Made by a program: the position numbers and the translations under genes. This document shows, one piece after another, positions 11,682-23,350 of a DNA stretch of 40,251 bases. The notes under the pieces were generated by a model, which saw only the letters and a list, made by a program, of their open reading frames with translations, searched no databases and was not told where the DNA came from. This DNA comes from Cymbomonas tetramitiformis. Taxonomy: Eukaryota; Chlorophyta; Pyramimonadophyceae; Pyramimonadales; Pyramimonadaceae. The DNA lies in contig LGRX02013826.1 in the NCBI GenBank assembly GCA_001247695.2, positions 1 to 40,251 of the forward strand. The letters are read 5' to 3'. Positions within the stretch are counted from its first letter, which is position 1; the number at the start of each line of letters is the position of its first letter.

Positions 11682-11993
11682 GTGTCCATCCAACGCACTA
11701 CCGATCTCCTGAAGGTATTTGGAGAAATGAATGCTGCAAACACACGAGCGAGGAGGCGTCTGTTGCTGGACAGCGACATTGACGCCTCCATCAGACTGCT
11801 TCCGGCAGTTAGAGACTCACCCACACCATCCACGCCACCAGTGGCTACTATCCCGAGATCCTTGTGGGAGGACCTAGACCGCTCTAGATCCTCCCACAAG
11901 GATCACTTTTTCAATAATTTATTTAGGCGCCCCACGAGCTTTCTACAAGTCAACACCAAGGAATACTTTCCACATGGGACCTATACTAAGTAG
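11682..11993 (+). CDS. Short ORF (103 aa), possibly a transposase N-terminus
   Basis: The ORF encodes a basic, Arg-rich N-terminal half followed by a Ser/Pro linker and a Trp-Glu-Asp segment. The Trp segment overlaps the hairpin at 11857-11904, so part of the reading is imposed by that repeat. The mix resembles the N-terminal leader of small DNA transposase proteins, but no catalytic domain follows. It could be a chance frame. Confidence 0.2.
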   Translation: MSIQRTTDLLKVFGEMNAANTRARRRLLLDSDIDASIRLLPAVRDSPTPSTPPVATIPRSLWEDLDRSRSSHKDHFFNNLFRRPTSFLQVNTKEYFPHGTYTK

Positions 11994-12871
11994 TATGGTG
12001 CGTGGTTTGACGAGAATCCATCATATATACTCCTAGCTAATGCATTTATAGCATGCCCCAACCAAATTTTGAACTGCTACGCCTTTTAAAGCTTCAAAAG
12101 CGGGGTGTATCTTCCATAATTTTTTGCCAATCGTATATCGATCATTTGCTACCATAGACATGATATATCTCAAGGTATGCATGTATATTAATCATGTTTG
12201 GGTCAAAATACGACTTGGATAATGTATATTGGACACATCACACGGACGCGGTAACATGGGTAAGATATACACATTCCTTAAGTATGGGGATAATTTCGCA
12301 TTTTGGGCGTGAGTCTTGGTCCATTTTAAGCTTTAAGGCTAGATCTTTGCCTTGGTGGGCACTTCAGTACTTTATAATGACTTCAAAGCCTCCTTGAGAT
12401 TTTTTTGGGATTTTTTGAACGGTTAGAACTACCGCTAGAGGTTCTAGAATACGATTTTCAGACCCTGATAATGATGGAAATATTGAATTTCGACGGTACT
12501 ACACCATGGCATGCGCATATGCGGCGATTAATCCGGCTAGTGTGATATTAAAGGGCTTACGAAATTAGTTTTGGTCATATTCTCGAGGGTTAACAACATA
12601 CGCACCAACCCGAGCTCGTGTAGCAAGGCCTAGAGTTGTCGGTACCCTAGATCCTTGTGGTAGGATCTAGCATTTTGATTAAAATTCTGTGAAAGCACCC
12701 ACCCAAATCACGCTAAGATTAAAGGTCAAACCATCGACATTTCAAGCAAAGAAATGTTATAGATAATTCAAAAGGTTCATAAATATTGCCCCAAAGCATA
12801 TGCCGGGCCACTATATACGACATACAAGGTCGCCATGCCCATTTGCGCTAGATTCTTGTGGGAGGATCTGG
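11857..12871. repeat. Four copies of a 22-24 bp inverted motif, possible ends of a ~790 bp element
   Basis: At 11857-11904 two 22 bp arms (GATCCTTGTGGGAGGA-CTAGA and its inverse, one mismatch) face each other across 4 nt. The same motif occurs at 12647-12670 and 12848-12871. The inward-facing copies at 11884 (CTAGATCCTCCCACAAGGAT) and 12670 match at about 20 of 21 positions and could be terminal repeats of an element at 11,884-12,670. No target duplication was identified. The intervening DNA is AT-rich and has no supported gene. Confidence 0.55.
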
Positions 12872-12945
12872 ATTAAGGATAGTAGCCACCAGTGCCTGTT
12901 CCGGCGGCTCCTCACGCGAATGATTCAGACGGGATTCTACGCGCG

Positions 12946-14010
12946 AAGCTTATTCCCGGCGGATGCGTGTGACATGCTTGCGCAGGCGGATGAAAGGCCC
13001 CGTAGCACACCGCAATACGTGCCTCCCACGCCCGTCGAGTTGGTGGGTGAGACGCAAGGGGACGACGGGGCCGCCGTTGGTATCACGTCCAACCGTGACC
13101 CCCTCCCCCCGGAGAGGCCAACACGAAGGTGCGAACCGGTTGGCACGGCATGCCCGTATCTCCATGAAAGATGTATGCCTGCACGCTCCATCGGAAGTCG
13201 TTCCGAAGACGTCCCGAGCGTCTTCTGCGCATCTTCCGGGCTCATTCCGGTCAAGCTTATTCCCGGCGGATGCGTGTGACATGCTTGCGCAGGCGGATGA
13301 AAGGCCCCGTAGCACACCGCAACATGCCTCCCACGCCCGTCGAGTTGGCGGGTGAGACGCAAGGGGACGACGGGGCCGCCGTTGGTATCACGTCCAACCG
13401 TGACCCCCTCCCCCCGGAGAGGCCAACACGAAGGTGCGAACCGGTCGGCACGGCATGCCCGTATCTCCATGAAAGATGTATGCCTGCGCGCTCCATCGGA
13501 AGTCGTTCCGAAGACGTTCCGAACGTCTTCTGCGCATCCTCCGGGTACATTCCGGTCAAGCTTATTCCCGGCGGATGCGTGTGACATGCTTGCGTAGGCG
13601 GATGAAAGGCCCCGTAGCACACCGCAATATGCCTCCCACGCCCGTCGAGTTGGTGGGTGAGACGCAAGGGGACGACCGGGCCGCCGTTGGTATCACGTCC
13701 AACCGTGACCCCCTCCCCCCGGAGAGGCCAACACGAAGGTGCGAACCAGTTGGCACGGCATGCCCATATCTCCGTGAAAGATGTATGCCTGCACGCTCCA
13801 TCGGAAGGCGTTCCGAAGACGTTCCGAACGTCTTCTGCGCATCTTCCGGGCTCATTCCGGTCAAGCTTATTCCCGGCGGATGCGTGCGACATGTTTGCGC
13901 AGGCGGATGAAAGGCCCCGTAGCACACCGCAACATGCCTCCCACGCCCGTCGAGTTGGTGGGTGAGACGCAAGGGGACGACGGGGCCGCCGTTGGTATCA
14001 TGTCCAACCG
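12946..14010. repeat. 305 bp tandem repeat, about 3.5 units
   Basis: AAGCTTATTCCCGGCGGATG recurs at 12946, 13253, 13558 and 13863 (spacing 307, 305, 305). The last unit breaks off near 14,010, where it runs into the first exon of relic A. Each unit ends in a GC-rich block with facing GAAGAC and GTCTTC motifs. The long frames over both strands are shadows of the repeat. Its position directly upstream of a Tnp2-like gene suggests subterminal DNA of that element. Confidence 0.92.
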
Positions 14011-15540
14011 CGGGCCCGGGATGGTGGTGTGTGATTGTGGCGCGTGTCACTCATCCATGCGCTTGGTCACCATGAGGACACGGTCTCGACATAGGACTAT
14101 GTTCAAACAGATTGTCATATGCCTTCCGACGCTTCCGGAAGAGGCTGTGGACGACGATGAGCAACATCCCGATGGCGAGGAGTCGGATCAGGTGTGCAAA
14201 TCCGGGTAGAAAGACTATCATTCTCAGGTAACCCTCACGGAAGGTACCCGGAAGACGTGCAGAAGGTCTTCCGGGTATCATCCGCATGTCTTCATGAGAA
14301 TGAAGGTACATATCAAAATCGGTTACTCCTGATAGGTAATGCAGTTGTTCTTCACAATTGGCACGTATCTCTTGCCCATTGAAAGTGATTGTGGTTGACA
14401 GGAAGATGCCGATTCCGGTTCCCTTGACGATGCCGATGCCGATGGAAACTTGCCGGACCCGGAAGCCGTTCAAGAAGAGCTCGACGAATTACTCGACCAT
14501 GTCGACCCGGAACTTGCTAGAAAGGTGGCGGAAAAAATCGAAGGAAAATTAAAGTCGTTGGAGAACTTGGCTGATATGGAGGTACCGTTCGCTGTTTGAA
14601 TATTTTGCTCAGAATTGAAAATTGTATATAGTGTGATGTCTTTTGTACCCGGAACACGCCCGGAAGTTACATATGACGTCTTCCGTGCGTCTTCCTGACG
14701 CCGTCCGTTTTATTCTTCGATGACAGACCGCAGCGACGAGCTCCGAGGATACCCTACTCGACTTATTGGAGTGGAATCTGGATGGCAATATGACTCAAGA
14801 ATCCTTTGGGCAACTGCTGCACATTTTGAAAACTAATCACCCGGACGTGTTTTCTAAGTTGCTCGACTCCTTCAAACAAAGCATTGCTCGGTTTAAGGTC
14901 ATGGATATCCCACTCCTAGTGGTGGACCTTTGCCCGCATGGGTGCGTGATCTTCGAAAAACAATTCGCGTACTTTGGCTTCTGTCCAAGGTGCGGGGCAT
15001 GCCGTTGGGAGGGAGGCAAGGATCGGTGCGGTGCGGGGAATGCCGAGGGTGCGGACGACACCCGGAATGTCGAAGCCACCCCGAGTGCAAAGCGGGGGAA
15101 GGCGAAGTGCCAATTCTATCATTGGCATTTCAAGGATTTACTTCAAGCAATTTACAGCCATCCCGGCGTTGCTGGGCTCATGCGTTCGCACGCCACGCGG
15201 GAAAAGTCTGAGGAAGGCATTCTGGAAGACATTCCCGGTGAGTAACACATTGATAGAGCATATCCTGCATTGCCCCGAAGACGTACAGAAGATGCGCAGA
15301 ATGTCTTCCGTACATCTTCCGTATGACTTCCTGATTCCTACTACTTGAATGAATTTAAGTTGTATTTATGTATATTGCAGATGGATCTGAGTGGAAGGCG
15401 AAGCAAGCTGCATATCCCGACTTCTTCAAGGACCCTCGCAACGTCATCCTCATGCTTTGCGCCGACGGGGCCACCGTTTGGAAGGACAAGTCGGGGGTTT
15501 TCCCTATCTACTTTCAAGTGTTGAACTTCGAACATGCGTA
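14000..15540 (+). pseudogene. Tnp2/CACTA-like transposase, 5' part only (relic A)
   Basis: Four exons splice without phase conflict: 14000-14191, 14402-14581, 14727-15237 and 15381 to about 15540, with donors such as CAG|GTGTGC, GAG|GTACCG and CCCG|GTGAGT. Exon 1 has a Cys-x-Cys-x2-Cys cluster followed by an Arg-rich RTRSRHR segment, as in transposase-associated N-terminal domains. Exon 3 carries a Cys/His module (LCPHG to FCPRCGACRW), and exon 4 has DPRNV-ILMLCADG, where Tnp2 proteins place the first catalytic Asp. Homology stops near 15,540, where the sequence becomes the antisense of relic B. The C-terminal half is therefore missing. The start codon lies inside the last 305 bp repeat unit. 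Confidence 0.7.
14225..15330. repeat. Facing GAAGAC/GTCTTC motifs in all three introns of relic A
   Basis: GGAAGACGT and its inverse ACGTCTTCC recur in pairs in intron 1 (about 14238-14295), intron 2 (about 14650-14700) and intron 3 (about 15272-15332). The intervening exons lack such pairs. The same pairs end each unit of the 305 bp array upstream. They look like dispersed inverted half-sites specific to this element. Confidence 0.6.
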
Positions 15541-16587
15541 CGCCGTTAGTCAGTCTGTTAACCTCCAAGGTGAACATGTCGTAGAACTTGCTGCTGACTT
15601 TCGGTTTTCCATCCCAGATTCCCCAAGTCATCACGTATTCTCGTTTGCAGCGAATTTCTCCCGGGAAGTTGACAATCGTAAAACACAGCGGAGTCACCGT
15701 GCGAATGCCGTCGTTGAAGGATTGGACGCCATCTGCACACGCCATAATGGCAATGTTCCTCGGGTCTTTGAATATGTCCCACTTGTTGCGAACGAAGTTG
15801 AGAAATCCTGGCGAGTCTGCACGAGCATTGGGAAACGATACATAAGAATTCCTTACACTCACTGTCCACACGGGTGGATAACTACTTACACACGTACGGA
15901 CAACGAACGAACGAATTGTCCATGCGGTGTTCACAGTCATGGACAGGTTTGCACGAGCTCTGGGAAATGAGACCTAAGATTTCCGCAATTAAACTGTTCA
16001 CATGGGTGGGTAACATTGTCCGTGCGTACGGACGGCGTACGTGCATACCATCCATATGGTGTTCACCTACATGGACGAGCTTGCACGAGCAGTGGGAAAT
16101 ACGACATACGAATTCCGCACTTGCTTTGTCCACACGGGCGGACGATGCCGATCGTACCTACGGACGACGTACTGCCCTTACGTCCATGCGGTGTACACAG
16201 TCATGGATTGAAATTTCGGAGTAAACTCACCGAGTATACCATGTATTTCCGCTCGGGGGTCTTTGTCCAACATGCCTTCTTTCCACCACGTACGCGCTAG
16301 CATGGCTAACTCCGGCGTCAGGAAGAATACGGTGAACAGCGTTTCGAGCGGCCACCATCGAAAAATACAGCGAGCTCGACCTGGAATGTATACCCCGTTC
16401 ACCGTCTTTCCGTCCTCGTATCTCGGTTCCAGGCATTTCGGACACTTGTCGCAGTTGGCGTGCTCGTTTTGAAAGAATTCGGAGCACTCGGGGCAAACGT
16501 CCACTTCGTTGTATCCCTTGAACATCTCCTTCCACTTCTGCATCACTTGTGCATATGTAGATGGAACCTCTGCGATGACGTCGCGCA
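15541..16587 (-). pseudogene. Tnp2/CACTA-like transposase, middle part (relic B, left of the insertion)
   Basis: Two exons are clear. The first, 16587-16231, ends at CTCG|GTGAGT. The second starts at 15816 after a TGCAG acceptor and is in phase. Exon one carries two Cys-x2-Cys pairs (CPECSEFF, CDKCPKC) followed by Trp-rich RWWPLETLF. Exon two has DPRNIAIMACADG, PLCFTIVNFPGEIR and a WGIWDGKPK block, corresponding to the GIIPGP block of Tnp2 transposases. The frame loses resemblance near 15,545, where it meets relic A head-on. The N-terminal exons lie at 36.5-37.05 kb, across the large transposon. Confidence 0.72.
15880..16210. repeat. Three degenerate ~118 bp repeats in an intron of relic B
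   Basis: The 414 bp intron 15,817-16,230 consists mainly of three units. Each has GTCCA/GTTCA-CA-GGGTGG, then CGTACGGAC, then GTGTTCAC-ATGGA, then TTGCACGAGC. The palindromic core GTACGGAC/GTCCGTAC is the same motif type that crowds the 5' subterminal region of this element at 37.05-37.7 kb. Confidence 0.7.
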
Positions 16588-16590
16588 AAA

Positions 16591-17425
16591 AAAGGGTGAA
16601 TGGGTGAATGGGTGAACGGGTAAATGGGTAATTCACCAAGTGAAAATACAAAACGGTCCTCAAAATATTTTCATGTGAAAATACAACGACGCGTCCCTCT
16701 TCCGGAATATCCCCGCACCCCCCCTCCCCGACAAGTGAAATTACACAACGGGCCCCGCAAATACTGAAAATACACTTTGGTCTCCTTTTGTAAAAAAATG
16801 CAACGTCACCTCCCCGATAAAGTGAAAATGCAAATCAGGTGAAAAACAACAAGTGAAAATACAAGGACGCGTCCTTCTTCCGGAATATCACCGCACCCCC
16901 CTCCCCGACAAGTGAACTTACACAACGGGCCCCGGAAATACTGAAATTACACTTTGGTCTCCTTTTCTGAAAAATTGCACCGAGACGTATCGTCCCCGCT
17001 AAAGTCAAAATGCAATTCAGGTGAAAAACAACAAGTAAAAATACAACGACGCGTCCTTCTTCCGGAATATCCCCGCACCCCCCTCCCCGACAAGTGAACT
17101 TACACAACGGGCCCCAAAAATACTGAAATTACACTTTGGTCTCCTTTTCTGAAAAATTGCACCGAGACGTATCGTCCCCGCTAAAGTCAAAATGCAATTC
17201 ACGTGAAAAACAACAAGTAAAAATACAACGACGCGTCCTTCTTCCGGAATATCCCCGCACCCCCCTCCCCGACAAGTGAACTTACACAACGGGCCCCAAA
17301 AATACTGAAATTACACTTTGGTCTCCTTTTCTGAAAAATTGCACCGAGACGTATCGTCCCCGCTAAAGTCAAAATGCAATTCAGGTGAAAAACGACAAGT
17401 GATAATACTACGACGCGTCTCTCTT
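16591..17425 (+). repeat. Left terminal inverted repeat, four to five ~181 bp units
   Basis: After a GGGTGAAT-type minisatellite head (16594-16630), units carrying GACGCGTC recur near 16687, 16867, 17048, 17230 and 17411, i.e. every 180-182 bp. Each unit includes CCGCACCCCCCTCCCCGACA, AACGGGCCCC and ACTTTGGTCTCCTTTT. The last unit is degenerate. The inner units are more alike to each other than to the outermost one, as expected from local amplification. Confidence 0.93.
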
Positions 17426-17908
17426 CAAAAATATTGGTAGTTTTGAATACTGCAACCGTGCATGTTTAGAAACCTGCATAGATATAAGTGAAAATACAAC
17501 TTCCCATTTTGCCCGGCAAAAGAATACAACTCCGACTCCATTGGACATCGATGACAACACAACCACAGACCAAAAATAACGGACACACACCACTTCACAA
17601 CACTTCAAAAGATTATATAACAGGGTCCTCCCCCGTCATCGATGACAGTGCAACCGTTTTTGTTATAGGAATAACACGGCGACCAAGATTACTTTCCCCG
17701 TCATCGATGACAGGAAATACCAAAGAAGTTATACTTCAGATTCACTTCTATTTATTTGTCAGAAAACCCTTTTAGCCGAAGTTACTTTCCCCGTCATCGA
17801 TGACAGCACATACCTAAAAAAGTTAAACTTCAGGTTCCCTTCTATTTATTTGTGAAAGTACAATTTTCTCTTCACCTAACTGAACAAATAACAGGTCGAG
17901 TCTAACAC

Positions 17909-20900
17909 TTATCCCTCAAGTGACATGCCCGCCAGACTTGAAGATATCATCAACATCGCCTGACAAAAGGTCTCTTGTTGGATCTCCATGCCAAAGAACG
18001 CACGTCTGGCGTGTAAGGCTCCAATTCCTGTGCTCCCTGCATACACAAACTTCGACTACACTCAGGATATTTGACAACCGTCATCGATGACAACCGTCAT
18101 CGATGACAAAGTTTCCAGCAGGCGCACATGCCGAACAATAAGAATGACTGAACTTTGGAAAACACAATACGTCTAGCCGACATTGCAAACGGGAACGTGT
18201 TCCACATGCAAACTCCTTTCATCACAATACAAGCCGGCATGCAAGTCGATTAGGAAAGCAGAACATACCGGTTCCCATGAACGGATCCATCACGAGCTGC
18301 CCTGGCAAGTACGTGTACCGCTGCACAAGCATATTCATCATATTTGGGTCTTTCTGTCCGTAAACCAAAGCCTTTCCAGACCTCTCACACTTTTCTTGCT
18401 TAAACGCTTGGCAGCCAGTCAGTGAGCAGTTATGTTTCACCGTGGTTGATGACACCGTCTGCTTGAAAGCCTTGTTCATACGTGTGAACTCATCGTCAAG
18501 CAGGTCCTCAGCTACCATGAAATCCTCCCGCACCTTCTCGTCATCGTCGCCCGGCTTCACATCTTCTCCACGCTCCTCCCGAACGCTTTCCTTCACCGTT
18601 TCTAACAAGTTGCGCAGCAACGTTGCCTTCTCCTCGTTCGACGGGCAAGTCAGGATGTTCCCGGTATACGAAGTCGACAGGACGTCGTACTTGTACTTAC
18701 GGGTGAGAATGTATTTGTGATGAAATGAAACTTGAGGTGTAAAGAAAGCTTTCCAATCCATCACGAGTTTAGACGGCGTTCTTGCCAGGCATGTGTACCA
18801 GATTCCAGAGGAGCACGGAGTATTGCTCCTAACCTCAGCAAGCCTCAGCTGGGAATATGTAATGCAACCTGCAGACAGTGACAACAACTTCGTCATCGAT
18901 GACGAAAAATACTGAACAAAATATTTCAAACACGAAATAACTAAGTAAATATGAGTCTCATATTGTCATCGATGACGATATTTTCAGATATGCTATACTA
19001 CCGAAATAATACAGAAGACATCATACCGGGAAGGTTCACAAAACCACTGAGATTGCAGTTCTTCGATTCTTCTTGTATTTCTTGAAGCACTTCAAGTGTG
19101 CCCATCACCGTGAACACGGTGTCTCCGTCCGGCCCGCCTAGGTCCACAGCTTTCTCGTACTTGTCCATGCTACCATTGTTATCGGCCACTGAACCAAAGA
19201 TTGCCTTCGTTGCCACCTTCCAGTCGATGTCAGTTGGGTACCCGGCTTTTTCACTGCTTCCCCAAGGAACGTCCGTGATGACCGCGGCCACACCAACCCC
19301 CTCAAAGAACACAGACAGCAGCTGCTTCGTTGCTTTCACCGCGTCACAACACGCCAATGTCACCGCGGGTACTCCCGCGTAAGTGAGAATCTCACTCTGA
19401 AAAACCCAGCACTTGGTCTGCTCAGCACCGATGGCGACCACGGTCGCTTTGTAGTAGATAAGGTTTAAGGCCTTGGACATCTTTTCTTGACAAGATACAT
19501 AGATGTCACTACGACTATAGCCAATAGGCTTTCCCTCCAACGGGTTAGCAACCAGGAACTCCAGGAACTCAATCTCCTTCACCCCAGGCTTTCGGGCGTC
19601 CCACGTAGAACCATCTCGCTTGGTCAGCTTCTTTTCCGTCTTGAAGTTGAGGTTTTTTTCATCACCACTCAGTGCTTCGTAACATTTCACTGGGTCCCAC
19701 GGGCTACCGTAAAAGAAACCCGGCTGGTTTGGAACCTCGGGTGATTGTTTGGGGGCCTGAAACAAAAATATTCTTTTTAAGAAAGTCTTCATCAATGTTA
19801 ACAAAAGCAACTGCTAAAACTTTACATTACATGTTCAACAACTCACCGGTGTTGCTTGCCGTGATTCTGAAGCTTCTGGAATGGGCGCCAGTATAGGTGG
19901 CAACTCAGGTAGTACGGATTCTTTCTCTGGCGATGGCATCTCTAGCTCTTGCTGGACTGATTCCAACTCCGCCGCAAGAGATAACCTCCGCTCCTTCTTC
20001 CTCTTACGCTCCGTGGTCAGTACTTCGATCTCGTCCTTTTTCCTCTTCAACTCTGCCCTTACTGCATCTCCCGTCTCGTCCTTTAAGCCCATCGCTTGGA
20101 GGTTCTCGCTCACGTAGTTATTCATTGCTCTATTTAACTTCTTCACAGTCTTCTTTGCAGCTTCGTGCTCATCAGCTGCATGCTTTGCATCTGCGATGAG
20201 AATAAAGCTTTCTGCGAGAAGAACAAAGTTTGATCAAAGTTTGTTCAGTCTTGATTAGTAAATGTAAGTCATGTGTGCACGTGAAAAAACTTAAAAAAGC
20301 ATCGTAACGTACTGCCTAAACTTCGTCATCGATGACGAAAAACTTCGTCATCGATGACGGAAAACAAACAAGTTTCTTGTGACCAGGTGTTTTTCTGAAA
20401 GCTCCACGTACCAGCCATCATCTCTGGCTTATGCAAGGTGCTCAAGTCAAAGTTTACGTGTGCCGGCTGCGAAGTGTCCTCGTTGGCAGGTTCTTGCCCC
20501 CCTTCAGCGTCGTTGTCGCCTTCCAACCAGGCTTTCAATTGTGCGTCTGAGTTAGCTGCTGAGGGCTCCTCATGTTGAGACTCAGCCACGTTCTCTCCAG
20601 AGACTGCATCTTTTGCATGCTTTTCAACCTCCTTCGCAGGTTTAACATGAACTTTGACGGCCTCCAAGTCCATGTCCTCCACTTCGTCGTCCTTGTAGAA
20701 AACAGCGGTTTTGAACTTCCCCTCCACGAAAGCAAGTGCCTTTTTTATTTCGTCCTCTTTTAGTCGGCAAGCGACTGGGCTGGAAGGCAATGGGCTTTTG
20801 TCAACCGGAAATAAAAAGCTGTCTTGGCTGCGAGACACACCTTTTTCGTTAGCTATAAATAATAACAGCTTGCAATGAGCACTCAAGCACATTGATCAAA

Positions 20901-22789
20901 GGAAGCACACTGTCAAAAGGAAAAAAAGAAGGTAAAATGACCTTACCATCCTTTAAGGACTCCAGCCATGAACTCGTCTGCTTTTTCTCGGTTGAAAGTA
21001 ACACCAGTTTCTTTCACGAGCGCTTCAAGTCTTGCCGATATCTTTTCCCTCATTCTAAGGGTTGTGCAGAAGTCAGTAAAGCCTCGCGCTGACTTAATGA
21101 CCGGCGTGTGATCCTGCATGCTTTGTGTCTGCAGCCAGTGTCCTTTCTCAGAATCTTCTCCGTGCTTGAAGTAGGTCACGTTCTTGCACACAGCCTGAAA
21201 GGCTTTCACCTGACAAGTTACCACAACATGCCATGCTTTAAGTTCTACCTGTTCTGCATGCCGAAACCGGGAATACATGAACGCAGTTGTCATCGATGTC
21301 AACAATACTTGAAACGGAAACAAATATAAGGTAAGGAATATTTTTCTTGGGCCAGTTATACCTTGTTTTCCAGCGACAAATCCCCAAGCTCCTTGTTTGT
21401 ATACAAACTAGCAAACCCGAAAGGACTGTGACTTCCAAGCTCCTCGCAGTTCTTCTCAACCAAATCAAGCAGTCGCTGGTCCTCACTTAAAAGTCTGTGA
21501 ACGGAGATGAGCTTCTTGAAAAAGGTTTGGTTGTAGTCTTCGTCGAGCGTGCCGTAACGAGCAACCATTGCAGGTCCAGAAAGCTTCGTTTCCTTTGGCC
21601 AGGCTTTCAAAAGCCGATCAAAATACATGAACTTAGAAAAAAAATTATAAGCCTTCACCCCCTTCTCGTTCGTCACGAAACGCGAGCCCGCAATGAAGTT
21701 GATCTCCAGTGGCGTGATGTCCTCAGAAAACACCTGGCAAGGGCACTCAGGCTCAGAAAAATATTGTCATCGATGACAAAAATATTTCTAAACGTGTCTC
21801 AGTGGCGTAATGTTCTCAGAAAAAACCTGGCGCATTCATTCAGGCTCAGAAAAATATTGTCATCGATGACAAAAATATTTCTAAACGTGTCTCAGTGGCG
21901 TAATGTTCGCAGAAAAAACCAGGCACATTCATTCAGGCTCAGAAAAATATTGTCATCGATGACAAAAATATTTCTAAACGTATTTACGTCCAGTGAAGAA
22001 ACACGACAGGCACCCAGGCCGTCATCGATGACAAAGAATACTAAGTTTTCAAAAATATTTCGACTAATTATCCACGCAGAGACTTGCTTCGTCATCGATG
22101 ACGTTTGAGAAAAGGTTTAAGGCACGAGCCAAAAGCGAACTTAATGACAAAATACAGGAAGCTTGTCATCGATGCCAATAAAAAAAAAAAACAACCTCAG
22201 AGGGACACTCAGGACAACTTTTTTAACCCGAAATGTTATCAAATAAAAGATTGGAAAAAATTAAAGCTTACCTGCACCCTGGCCTTCAGCCAGCGCTTGT
22301 CGCCGGGTTCGACTTTCTTGCCTGCAACGACGCCACCTTCTTTATACGCCTTTCGGAAAGCTTCGTTTCTTCCGTGTCCGTCAATTGCCTTGTACTTGTG
22401 CCTATAATCAAAGCTAATGGGTCAGGAAAGTAAAAAGAACACACGACGTAAAAGAAAGAAATAGCTCACCTCTTACTGTCCGGCGTCTTGTACCACATCA
22501 TGTCGCACATGGGGTCGAATCCCACGAGCTCGATGCGCTTCATGGCCTCCACGGCACAATGCTTGTGACCTCTTGGATTGTCATCAAAAGAGCACTCACT
22601 CAAGTTCAGTTCCAAAGTTTCAATATATCTTGCCTTGTGTATCTCCCCAAGGTTAAGAGACTCAACGACCTCCCCTGAATCTTGTTCAGAACTGGTGGGT
22701 GCAGACTTTCCCCGCGCAGTTCTTGGCTTGCTGACTACGTTCCATTGTATTGGCTCTTTAGTGTTTCTTTTTCCGGCCGAGTCTGCCAT
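17909..22789 (-). CDS. ParB-like domain fused to a beta-class DNA N6-adenine/N4-cytosine methyltransferase, 9 exons, 1,120 aa
   Basis: Exons 22789-22470, 22401-22272, 21733-21362, 21248-20947, 20827-20412, 20211-19847, 19756-19027, 18868-18269 and 18036-17909 all have GT-AG borders. Every phase agrees, and the total is 1,121 codons with the stop. Residues ~58-125 read as a ParB/sulfiredoxin-like domain: a hydrophobic strand, NPRG (71-74), a helix, then YKAIDGHGRNEA (110-121). Residues ~555-610 are a charged coiled coil. The C-terminal third holds motif IV as TDVPWG (161-166 of exon 7, protein ~796-801) and, ~275 residues later, motif I/X as DPFMGTGSTGIGA then FFGMEI. That order (IV before I) is the beta class. 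ParB-methyltransferase fusions are known from phages and plasmids. Motif IV is DVPW instead of the usual DPPW/SPPY, so activity is likely but unproven. The target base is unknown. Confidence 0.85.
21721..21990. repeat. 93 bp triplication copying a splice acceptor and exon start
   Basis: In the intron before methyltransferase exon 3, the acceptor, the first ~30 nt of that exon and one GTCATCGATGAC are repeated in tandem. The palindromes lie at 21766, 21859 and 21952, exactly 93 bp apart. Each extra copy still has CAG followed by a TTTTTTCTGAGAACATTACGCC-like exon start, but the frame soon diverges. The copies therefore offer decoy acceptors upstream of the real one. Confidence 0.85.
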
Positions 22790-23350
22790 TTAATTATCAC
22801 TGAATGTGCAGCGTTGACTGTGGAGTGAGGTGGGGTGGCAGTGATAAAAATTTTGAACTGACAAAGACTGCCGCCACTCTCCGCTTCTTATTGTCTAAAT
22901 TCGTCAACCACTCGTGACTTCCAGCCGCGCGCGTCGCGCGCTTTTTTTTTTTTTTGGGGGTTAGGGGGAAGGCAGGGAAGTGAGTTGAGGGGGGCTGAAT
23001 AAACAATTAATTATTAATTTCATATATAATATTATTATATTCCCAATTTCAATTTTCAAGTATCTGGCGCGGACTACTTAACAACAACTTATTTTTCGAA
23101 CTGCACAATTCTTAACAAACAAATATAGAACTCCAAGAAGGTTGCAACTACGAGATGACAATATAATTTGCTTGATAGCAGGTAAATACTTGACAAATTA
23201 TTGTTTTGTCGATAACATGTCATCGATGACACTACGCCCTCTCCCTCTTTCTCAGCTCTGACTGAATCTTTACATGTTACCTTTTTCGTCATCGATGACT
23301 TTCGAGTGCGTTTGAAATATTACAGCTATTTGAACTATTCCTTTTGCACA
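22790..23350. promoter_or_regulatory. Divergent promoter region of the transposon
   Basis: This 561 bp gap lies between the start codons of the methyltransferase and transposase-like genes. It holds a GCGCGCGTCGCGCGC dyad (22926-22940) next to a poly-T/poly-G run, an AT-rich block (23003-23045), and two exact GTCATCGATGAC palindromes (23219, 23288) 52-130 bp upstream of the transposase start. A single regulator binding the palindrome could control both genes, but this is inference. Confidence 0.5.

Noticed and set aside
12800..13990. ORFs on both strands over the 305 bp repeat
   Set aside because: Same reason: period-305 DNA repeat with open frames in several phases and no family features.
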